Origin: Pegoplata infirma
Taxonomy: Eukaryota; Arthropoda; Insecta; Diptera; Anthomyiidae
Direction of reading: 5' to 3'
Assembly (NCBI GenBank): GCA_963921195.1
Contig: OY992540.1
Coordinates: forward strand, 176,919,896-176,983,895
Length of the DNA: 64,000 nt
The position numbers and the translations under genes were made by a program. Positions 55,388 to 64,000 of this stretch are shown here, piece after piece; position 1 is the stretch's first letter; every line of letters begins with the position of its first letter. Under the pieces are notes generated by a model. That model searched no databases, was not told the DNA's origin, and saw only the letters and a list, made by a program, of their open reading frames with translations.

Positions 55388-55792
55388 TGAGAAAGATTAT
55401 TCTAGCTCAAGATCATATTTTTTTTACTAATCATTACCAGGGATGAGATTTTCATGCACTAAAAAATCGAAAATATGCGCTAAAAAACTCAAAATATGCA
55501 CTAAAAAACTTAAAAATATGCACTAAAAAAAAATGTGCGCAAAAAAAATCATTTGCATGGAAATCTCATCCCTAATCATTACGATGATATTGTCAAAGTA
55601 ACTATTTTCAAGAAACTTTTTATAAAGTTGTTTGTTTTAAGTTGATTGGTTTGGTCATTTTGCAAGACTTACTCGACACGTGTTTCGGAATTCGTCAAAT
55701 TCCATTGTCAAGAGTATTTAGCAAATTGACAATCGTTTGTGGCAAAACATAGTCTTATATTCTTATGTAAATAGGCATAATGAGAATTTATC
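55388..55792 (+). repeat. 265-bp direct repeat, copy 2 (occupied site)
   Basis: This is the second copy of the sequence at 53985-54252, interrupted by the hAT MITE 55438-55574. Its flanks differ from those of copy 1, so each copy is presumably a dispersed repeat or a segmental duplication of about 1.4 kb spacing. Confidence 0.88.
55438..55574. mobile_element. 137-bp hAT MITE with its empty site preserved nearby
   Basis: CAGGGATGAGATTTTCATGC and TAGGGATGAGATTTCCATGC (complement of right end) are flanked by ATCATTAC on both sides (55430-55437, 55575-55582). The paralogous sequence at about 54031-54038 has a single ATCATTAC, which directly confirms the 8-bp duplication. The inside is TATGCACTAAAAAAC repeats. 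Confidence 0.95.
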
Positions 55793-55799
55793 GGTAGTT

Positions 55800-58200
55800 T
55801 TATAACTTTTTGAGCTTGTGGGATCCTTCCCATTATCTGAGCCAACTCCACTCTGTACTTTTGGTACCTTTTATATTTCCTTAAAAAATTGTCACAGATA
55901 CTTTAAATTTGGACTGTATGTTCAGATCCCGGAATATATTTCCACTAAGGCTAGATTTTTGCTAATGATGATTCTAAGGGGATAAAAAGGGTAAAAACTA
56001 TACTTTTGGTACCTTTTATATTTCCTTAAATAATGATACTAGAACCTTAAAATTTTCAATGTTGTATTTTTAAAATTAATGAAATTTTCATGATTTTACA
56101 TTGTAAAACGTCATTCACATTGAGAAGGAGTATTGGAATATTGAATTAGTTGGCAACCCTGACGCAATGTGGACGTCGTTACTTGTATTTGAATTATTTT
56201 CTTTTCATTTATTCTTCTGTATTCGCTAGACTTAAGAACACATTTTTATGCTCAATAAACTTTTATTCAAAACTAAACAATGTGTAAAATTCATAAAAAA
56301 GACAAAAAATTAAAGGTATATTGCACAAAATGTAAAAGACCATGTGTTATACTAAAAAGTGGTGGGTTTCTACATAAGGTTTAAAATATGTTTTTTGCAC
56401 ATTATCTAGCAAAATTTTAACAAACCGTGTGTGTATTCAATAAACTCCATATAAAAAAAGTTACCAAGTTCGATTGGATATTTTAACACACGTCTTTTTT
56501 TTTGTGTGTGGAAAAAAATTTTTTGTGTGTGAAAAAAATTCCGTTTCTAGAGGTGTAAAAACGTGTTTTTTGGTACTTTTTATATTTCATGAAGTAATGA
56601 TCTTAGGCACTGAAATTTTGAATGCTGGATCGTTTAGTGAACAAATATTTTGAAAAAAGTTCTTATTGAAAATTCTGTTTCTAAGGGTCTCGACCGGTTG
56701 TAAAAGGGATAAAAAGTGGAAATTGTTACAGATTTATTTTAATGATAGTTTTGCTTTACGTTTTATTTATTTAAAAGTCTGCATTTTTAAAAGAATACAA
56801 AAAAATGTTTATAGAAATGTTTTACATACAGCTTAATTACACTGTTAATCAAGTTTTAATACTGAAAATAAAATGTTAAAAGCTTTTTGAATTCTAATGA
56901 GTACAGTACGTAGACCAATCAATGGTATTTTATTATGTTAAAAAAAAATGCATTTTGAATTACTGCTTTACTGAAATGGAGAGATAAAAGCTCTTATTGC
57001 TGCAGTTTTGAGAAGATCTAAGCTCTTTTGTTAAATGGTTTTGTATGGATATATACGAAACATACTTAAATTTATGCCGCTGAACAATAATTAGGAGAGA
57101 GTGTTAAGATCTTTGAAATGTCAAGAGATCTTGGCAAACATTTCCGGCAAAAATATTTCTTTCATTACATTCAACTCCACAAGTTAAGTGCATCGTAAAA
57201 TTTTCTAAAGAAATTTTTAGTGTAATTCGGTAATTTTTTTGTAATTCGGTTTTTTAAATCAAGTTTTATTCAAAAATAAATATATTTACGTAAAACTGAT
57301 ATATAGTCACGTTGTGTTTCGAATTGGATTTCGTAAGTGGTAAGAATAAATGGTGAATTTTAACATTTATTCCAATAGAAATTGAAATCGTCCTTTATTC
57401 TGAAATAGGAACCTCTGTACTCCCAGAGTAATCACCTTCTGGGATAGAATATCGTCAGACTTGCCACGCACGATAATTCATTCCCCTTAAGAAATCCGAA
57501 GCCTCAACCATACTACACATTTTCATCAAATAATTCCAAACCATCTTTACCGCTTCTATTCATCAGTTCATCCACAAAAACTTTCATCGTAAAATATCAA
57601 AGGGTTCTGATAAGTTATTTAGAAAGTGTTATCCAAAAGTTATATAAAATTCTATGTGATCTAGTCTCAAACTTGTCAAATTTCCTTATACCAATATATT
57701 AAAAGCGACATAACAGAATTACACAAGGCTAACAGTTTGTTTGATCCTAATTGTACTCTATTTATACTCAAACATTGGAAAACACAATTTGAAATTTTAC
57801 CCGGAGAATTCAGTTTGATTGCATATTATTATACATCTTAACAAGTGAAAACATTAATTGGGCAGTTTTATCAGACAGTCAAACACTCTACAATCAACAT
57901 CTATAGTGACTTCTGTTTGATTTATAATACACCATATCGTCGCTGCTCCGTCGTGATTTGGTATGTGACATTTTTGGATTTTTTTTTTATTGCATAATAT
58001 GAAACCTCTATAGGGCATCCGTCTGCCCACTAAACCGTTTAGCGATATCTTGAATGGTTTGGAAGTTAGCAAAAGTAGCTATGTGAAATCCATATGAAAA
58101 TGTTCCAAAAAAAAATGGTATGTGTAGTTAAAAACAAGTTTTTGTTAAGAAAACTTTTGCAAATATAAACATTTTTGCTTAATTTTTAACATAACGGTTT
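55800..58200. other. AT-rich, no gene supported
   Basis: GGTACCTTTTATATTTCCTTAA occurs at 55862 and 56011, with a related GGTACTTTTTATATTTCATGAA at 56571, spaced like diverged internal units of a dispersed repeat. ACAAATTTTTTGTGTGTG and GTGTGTGG words surround 56500. The frame at 57854-58072 has no recognisable content. Confidence 0.4.
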
Positions 58201-58340
58201 TAGGCATGCTTACATACTATACTAAACAAGTAGAAAAGTTAAATTCGACTTTGCCGAATCTATGAATACCCTCCACAATGCATTTTTTTTAAAGGGTAGT
58301 ACATTTTTTAACGTGAAAAAATTAACAATTTTGATTAGAA

Positions 58341-58830
58341 ATATTTTATTTTGAGTAAAAAACTCTTTTTGCCTTTTTTTTTAAAAAAAAAAAGAAAAAT
58401 TACTAATTTTTTTTTTGAGTGTAATTTTTTTTTTGAGTTTAATGTTTTTTTTACTGTAAAAATATTTCTGAATGAATGCACGCACGTACGTATGTACACA
58501 AAATATTGTAATTTTTGTAAAAAAAAAAAAAAAAAAAAATTTTTTTGTGTAATTTTTTTTTGAGTCTAAAATATTTTATTTTGAGTAAAAAACTTTTTTT
58601 TTGTCTTTTTTTTAAAAAAAAAAGAAAAATTACTATTTTTTTTTTTTTTTTTGATTGTAAAATTTTTTTCGAGTGTAATGTTTTTTTTACTGTAAAAATA
58701 TTTCTGAGTGAATGCACGTACGTATGTACACAAAATATTGTAATTTTTGTAAAAAAAAAACAAATTTTTTTTTTGTGTAATTTTTTTTTTGAGTGTAAAA
58801 TTTTTTTTGAGTGTAAAATTTTTTTCGAGT
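58341..58830. repeat. 230-bp tandem duplication inside the DINE-like element
   Basis: ATATTTTATTTTGAGTAAAAAAC starts at 58341 and 58571. GAATGCACG(CACG)TACGTATGTACAC follows in both copies, with poly(A)/poly(T) runs of different length. The CACG unit is extra in the first copy. Confidence 0.85.
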
Positions 58831-59296
58831 GTAATTTTTAAGTTACCAATGCTTTTAGAACTAAACAAACTTAAAATGCATTGCTTTAAAATTAAACAAG
58901 TTTGAAAAGCATTGTTTAGTTACCACCAATGCTTTTCAAACTTGTTAAAACACGTGGCATTTTAGATGAAACTAATTTGAAATTCAGGGTTTTGCTTATA
59001 ACTTTTGAACCACTGGACCGATTGAGCTGAAATTTAATACCAAACAGACCCGGGGAACGGCAAAGATACGTGACAAGCTTCAGTAGTCTCATTATTGTCT
59101 TTCGAAAGTTATCGTGCTTTTTATCTCGTAAATTCGCGAAACACCCTTGCCAAAATTTACTCAATTGCTCATAACTTTTGAACCACTGGACCGATTTGGC
59201 TGGATTGCAATACCAACCTGACCAGGTAAATGACAAACATATGTGCCAAACTTCAGTAGCCTCTGTAAAGTCTTTCAAAAGTTAGCGTGTTTTCTA

Positions 59297-59354
59297 CGGA
59301 CGGACAGACAGACAGACAGACAGACGGACGGACGGACGGACGGACGGACGGACG
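59297..59354. repeat. (GACA)n(GACG)n microsatellite
   Basis: A pure tetranucleotide run starts GACGGACAGACAGACAGACA and continues as GGAC repeats. It is the reverse complement of the tract at 16615-16660, at the same place in the element. Confidence 0.93.
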
Positions 59355-59494
59355 GGCATCGCTAGATCGACTTAAAATCGATCGAGGATCATAAATATAT
59401 ATACTTTATGGGGTCCTAGACCAATATTTCGAGGTGTTACAAACGGAATGACAAACTTATATATACCCTCTATCACTAGAGTGGAGGGTATAAA

Positions 59495-61490
59495 AATGAA
59501 GTATGAGATCACATTTTAAAGGGATGCTGCCATTATAAAAAAACGATTTTTCGCGATTTTCAAAAAAAAGTTATATGTATCTAAAAAGTTTTTTTGCAGA
59601 AATTAATTACATACATTAGTCTTTTCATACACATGAAATCAATTCGGAAAATTAATTATAGGGTTGCAAAAAAAACGCAAAATCATTAAAATATGAGAAA
59701 AATCGCGATTTTAAACATTTTAACGCAAACATTTTTATCCAAATTTGTACTATTATATCGTTATGAGTCTAATTCCCATTTGCCATACCAAACAAATTTG
59801 CATTTGTAAAAGAAGAATTTTTTTAATAAAAAAAACTGCAACAAAATGTGCATAACTTTAACGATGATTTCCATGAAACTGATCCATTGATTCAAAAACG
59901 GACTTCACCATTGAAATAAGCATGCCCCAATTATATAGAAATGATGGTCAGATCTCATGGCACAAATTTCAGGAACATTTTTTTGAGTAAAATTTTTTCG
60001 CTAAAAAAAAAACAAAATTCATTGAAGCAACAGCACTTGGATGCAGATTTGTACAAAATATGGGATTTAAAAGTGTATTTACTATCACTTTAATGAATAT
60101 GACAATTTTTTGCACTATTATTAAATTTTATAACTTAAGTTCTATGAACAAAAACAGTCATGTGTATAAAAATGTCCAAAAATAAAAAAATTAATACCAA
60201 AAATGTTCCAACAAAATGTGTTATGTGTAGTTTTTTATGTAATTCGTTAATATCTTCGTTTTAGCTAAAAAATCATTCTTTTTTTTGTGGTACACATCTA
60301 TAAAACATCTTTATGTATTTTAAAGACGCTTGACTTTTATAAAATATGGCAAAATGGCAAAATAAAACGGTTTTTTTGCTCTCCTGAAAACTTCATTAAA
60401 AACACATACCAAATTACGACGGAGCAGCGACGATATAATCGATTCAAAAGAAACTGTCAAAGAAATCAATCATTTAAACACAAATAATTACATCATTTTA
60501 AACCACTGTCGTTTTGAACTACCCTAATGCCTTACTTAAAATTATAAAGTTGTAAGTAAACTAGTGAGATTTATTTAGTGACGTCAGTAACAGATTAAAA
60601 ATGTTACACACAAGCAATTTATTGTTACATGTTCTTTAGAACGGTTGTCAACTGGAGTTGCTGCAAATTTTAATATTGGCATTGCTGTGACGTCATCAAT
60701 AATATCTCTTTTCTTGATTTGATTTTAAAACTCTCCGCTATGTCAACAATAAACCAATTTTAAATTAAAAATTAAGTGAACCGTATACACTATGGTATAA
60801 ATCTATTTGTTTATAATTAATGGTAAAATTTTCTTCAAATTTAAATTAAAAAAAAAAACTTCAATACCTATAGTGAAATTTAGTGTTAATATTGAAATTT
60901 TAAATTGTATCATATATACAAAGTGATGAACGAAGTGTTCAGCTTTAATGATAATTTTGAATTTTTGTTAATAATGAAGTTTTAACGTATTTATATCATA
61001 AGATATATTATTTTTTTAATATGACAAAAATCTAAAATTGTGATTATTTTATTTTATAAGTATTTGCATGTTTGAATTTATTTAGTAAATTTTTTATATT
61101 GCAAGGATTTTAATTGTATTTTTTTTGATACACATTGAATTGTGATAAATCCGCAATATAAAGAGTTGTGATTTCGCTTAGACGATATCTAAAATTATTT
61201 CAAGTGACGATTTGGTGTATTTTATTCTTTTTAAATCAATTCTAATAGAATTTTCTAAATTTACAGAAGAAGCAGGTGCATTGAGCTCAATTCATCAGCA
61301 GTTTCGAAACAAGTAAAAGGATCACTGTTTATTAATCAACATTTTATTTTTCCATAATTCTCGTCATTTGATGTCGCTTTCATTTAATATAGATCATCGT
61401 CATCCCAATAAATGGGATTTTAAACTGTAAGTCATTCAAACATGTTTCATACTAACAAACTATCATCATAATAAAATAGGTTATACATAT
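59495..61490. other. AT-rich, no gene supported
   Basis: TGACGTCA, a perfect CRE-type octamer, occurs at about 60582 and 60690. TCGCGATTTT words occur at 59545 and 59705. TTTACAGAAGAAGCAG at 61261 resembles a 3' splice site, but no coding exon can be defined after it. Confidence 0.35.
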
Positions 61491-61492
61491 AC

Positions 61493-62697
61493 TAGAGTTG
61501 TCAATTATTCGACTTTCAACTTTGTTCGAATAATTCAAATAATTGTTTTTCCTCGTTCGATCAAACGATTAAAGATCAAAATTTATTCGATTAATCGAAG
61601 AGAATAACGAATAAAAAAATTATTTTAAAAAATATTTTTATTAACAAAAAAAATAAACGATTCATATAAAATAACATAAAATAAGAAAGTTAAAATTTTT
61701 ATTAACGAAAAAATGCATAAAAAACTTAAAAATAAAATATTTAAAAGTTAAAAAAACTTAAAATTGAATAACTGAGATCACTTTTAATTAACGGATGTCG
61801 ATTTTAATACTTGTTGAGAAATAATTCAAATACAAATTATTATTTGAAGAATTCAGACAAAATATATCATAAATGATTTTAATTTTTGTCAAATAAGACA
61901 ATTTAAGTTGTTCTTAAGAAATAATCTTTTAAAAATAAAAGTTGACTCAATTTTTTTGCTTTCAAACGATTCTTTCGCTAATTGTTGAAGTAGGTGATAT
62001 AGTAAGAAGAGCATACAAAAGTTTATCTAATTTTTCTGTTCTTTTTTCAGATTTTCCCAAATATACCATATCTTCTGATATATCGCTGAAGTCCTTTTTA
62101 TTTTCTGAATTTTTAATATGTACTTTGAATTGAATTATTTAACTCGCATAAAAGATTATTATTTTCATTACTAATAACTTCCTCTATTTCAATACTTTTA
62201 TCTGAATTATTGTGATTACTTTCAACATAAAATAATCTGGAGTATAATTCATTTGCATATTATTTTGTTTCGCTTTTTGGAGAATATTTTAAGAAACTTT
62301 CATTGCTCGGAAAATTTCCAGAATTTAGAAAAATTATTACCGTATTTAACATTTTTATACGTCTCTCATTAATTTTTATTTTAATACGTTTTAGTAAGTC
62401 TGATGCAAAAGAATTATTAATTTTTCCTAATTCTATAATGGATGTGCTATCCAGGGCTATGGCTACAATATATTTTAACTTTCCTACATTTTGTATAAAA
62501 TCTTTCAAAATTTATGAGAATAAATTAAATTCTTAGTATTTATTTAATTTTTTAATTAAAAAAAATTGTTCGATTAATCGACATTAATTAATCGATTTAT
62601 TCGTTATTCGAAAATCGTCATTTTTGAATTATTCGAACAAGAGTTGGGTTTTATTTGATCGATTAATCGAATTATTCTTAATCGACTGACAACTCTA
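61493..62697 (-). mobile_element. hAT element with decayed transposase on the minus strand
   Basis: Inverted ends TAGAGTTGTCA and TGACAACTCTA are flanked by a perfect 8-bp duplication ACATATAC (61485-61492, 62698-62705). Subterminal ATTCGATTAATCGA words occur near both ends. Between them, minus-strand frames contain hAT transposase-like pieces. Confidence 0.93.
61940..62508 (-). pseudogene. hAT transposase C-terminal remnant
   Basis: A frame from 62508 reads LLKRIKIKINERRIKMLNTV and then FLNSGNFP to a stop at 62260, beyond which the same frame continues open (YANELYSRLFYVESNHNN) to about 62105. In another frame near 62050-61965, KLLYALLTISPTSTIANERI resembles the hAT dimerisation motif (xPxSxAxxERxFS). 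Several stops and at least one frameshift show it is dead. Identification rests on that motif and on the surrounding hAT ends. Confidence 0.6.
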
Positions 62698-62705
62698 ACA
62701 TATAC

Positions 62706-64000
62706 TAAAATTTAAGTAAAAATTTAAAACGAGCAAGTTGAATTTTGTGTACCCAGTACACGATCGTTTAAGTCCTAAGCGTATTGAAACGTCGAATGAT
62801 AGATTTTATGAATATTTTCGTATTAAGCTATTCTTTCCTTTTGTTTAATAAATGATTTTTTTTTGTAAAAATTAAAATGGAAGAGTAAAATTTTCAATTG
62901 GGAATGTTAGATCTCGCGATAAAACAGGTAATGTAAAACTTTTAAACTTCGATTTTTAAAAACAGGGAAGTGACAAATACAGATTTTAAGAGGGCACAAT
63001 GTCATTTATGTGTTGTTGGGTGGGACTTTTATAATGTGACCCTAGCGATATAACATCTATCGCCACACAAAACTATAATTTTGGCAGTAAACTTTATTAT
63101 TTTTTTTTTTAATGTAATAGATCCAATTAGATTTTAGTAATTTTTTTTGAGCTTAGCCCAAACTGAAACAGAAATCTCAAATTGATATCAAAACCAAAAT
63201 CTACAACAGAGATGGCTCCCAACGGTGTCGCTAATACCGATATCGTTTTTTTATTTTATTTTATAAGTAAATTAGTCCTCAGCTAATTCAAAATATTGAG
63301 TTTGCTTGTGAAGCAATTTACATTCCTTTTTTATTACATTTTTTGTAAGTTCTGAATATGAATTTAAAAGTTTGTTTTGTGAACTGCAAAATGTACTCTA
63401 ATGGGCCTATTCTAAAAATATATAACAAAATTTTTTGTCATAAAATGTTGTTATATTTTCTGTTATAATTTTTGTTATAGATTTATTTTGGTATTCTTTG
63501 CCTATAATGACAAAAAAATAATAATTAAATTCACCTCAATGTGGTAAACGTTTTTATTTGTCAAAAAAAAAAAAAAATAATAAAAAAATTAAACAAAAAT
63601 TGTTAGAATTTTTGGGAAGAATTATTGGATTCATTAGTCAAGGTTCTAATAGCCTTTCCCAGGCTACAATTCCCATCTTTGGAATGGACAAATGGTCACA
63701 AATAAAATTAAAACGGGTATATTATAGAGACTGGTAGGTGCTATTGCTGCAATAAAGTGCTCAAGTTGAAATTCATTATCATGGAAAAGGACCTTTATCC
63801 AAAGGATCCACCTTTTGCTATCACAATGACCGGGTGCTACATTATACACAAACTGTCTCCTCCTTATTAACTTCCCAAATCTCCAACCATTCCCCACACT
63901 TCCCTATAATTCTATCATCTCCTCCTCCTTCATTTATGAACCTGAAAAAACTACCCGTATTTCCAATAACCCTTTACATTATGAATTTCCACTTACATCT
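62706..64000. other. Right edge of the window, no gene recognised
   Basis: Mostly AT-rich. From about 63600 the composition becomes more balanced. A 77-codon minus-strand frame (63664-63897) starts MGNGWRFGKLIRRRQFVYNV and ends in a hydrophobic segment, but it matches nothing I know and may be a chance frame in a repeat that continues off the edge. Confidence 0.3.

Larger units (their letters stand above)
58226..59494 (+). mobile_element. DINE-1/mini-me-like element, fairly complete
   Basis: It begins ACAAGTAGAAAAGTTAAATTCG, a hairpin (TTCGACTTTGCCGAA), and ATACCCTCCAC. A 230-bp tandem duplication rich in TTTGAGTGTAATTTTTTTT (58341-58800) follows, then a pair of diverged 175-bp units with ATAACTTTTGAACCACTGGACC (58996 and 59170), the (GACA/GACG)n tract (59297-59354), CATCGCTAGATCGAC, ATATATACTTTATGGGGTC and a final GTGGAGGGTATAAA. 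The 58351-59278 frames on both strands arise from these repeats. It is the mirror of the copy at 16335-17122. Confidence 0.75.

Noticed and set aside
58351..58868. Lys/Phe-rich frames on both strands
   Set aside because: Produced by poly(A)/poly(T) runs in the DINE-like tandem units.
60575..60700. Two TGACGTCA sites as a CREB-regulated promoter
   Set aside because: No transcription start or coding sequence follows; two octamers alone are not enough.
61258..61320. Possible internal exon after TTTACAG
   Set aside because: No matching donor and no open frame of useful length.
1..64000. tRNA, rRNA, snRNA genes
   Set aside because: I saw no cloverleaf with A/B boxes, no rDNA core motifs and no U-RNA landmarks; only the tRNA-complementary primer site at 7533-7550.

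Overview
The window is AT-rich eukaryotic DNA made almost entirely of nested transposable elements, satellite DNA and long inverted repeats. I see no bacterial features, no rRNA or tRNA gene, and only one short stretch (44262-44382) that looks like an exon of a host gene. The mix suggests an insect, probably a muscoid or calyptrate fly: jockey-superfamily-like LINE fragments, many hAT and Tc1/mariner MITEs, and DINE-1/mini-me-like repeats carrying (GTCY)n microsatellites and ending near 'ACAAGTA' and 'ACCCTCCAC'. That assignment is an inference. The window could lie in a large intron or in pericentromeric DNA.

Layout. 1-4.5 kb: a broken non-LTR retrotransposon on the minus strand (2A-like peptide, PHD-like finger, APE endonuclease). 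It is split by a 1.9-kb insertion rich in GTAGGCTAC, which itself holds two hAT-like MITEs full of CACGTG and CACTCACTCA words. 5.6-7.0 kb: a hAT element with a second hAT MITE inside. 7.3-10.8 kb: an LTR and primer-binding site split by a 2.9-kb fold-back element, which contains two more MITEs. 11-17 kb: snap-back mariner-like, Harbinger-like and DINE-like elements. 17.5-24.3 kb and 39.3-43.3 kb: two inverted copies of one element whose interior is a 29-bp minisatellite folded on itself. 24.9-30.8 kb: a 166-bp satellite of about 35 monomers. 31-35.8 kb: further nested DNA transposons. 36.1-38.5 kb: a second LINE on the plus strand, cut by a MITE. 43-48.6 kb: the candidate exon and dispersed repeats. 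48.9-50.7 kb: a CATATATG-rich element split by a 949-bp palindrome. 51.3-51.9 kb: a poly(A)-tailed retrosequence. 52.5-56 kb: palindromes, minisatellites and a repeat pair that preserves an empty insertion site. 58.2-59.5 kb: a DINE-like element. 61.5-62.7 kb: a hAT element with transposase remnants. The remainder is AT-rich sequence with no gene that I can support.

The genes do not form a pathway. What can be read is an order of insertion: 8-bp duplications (hAT type), TA (Tc1/mariner type) and TAA/TTA (PIF/Harbinger type) mark many boundaries and show which element landed in which. The observations most worth following are the 2A-like LINE, the folded minisatellite element pair with its possible captured exon fragments, the CACGTG-rich hAT MITEs, and the candidate exon with a splice donor.
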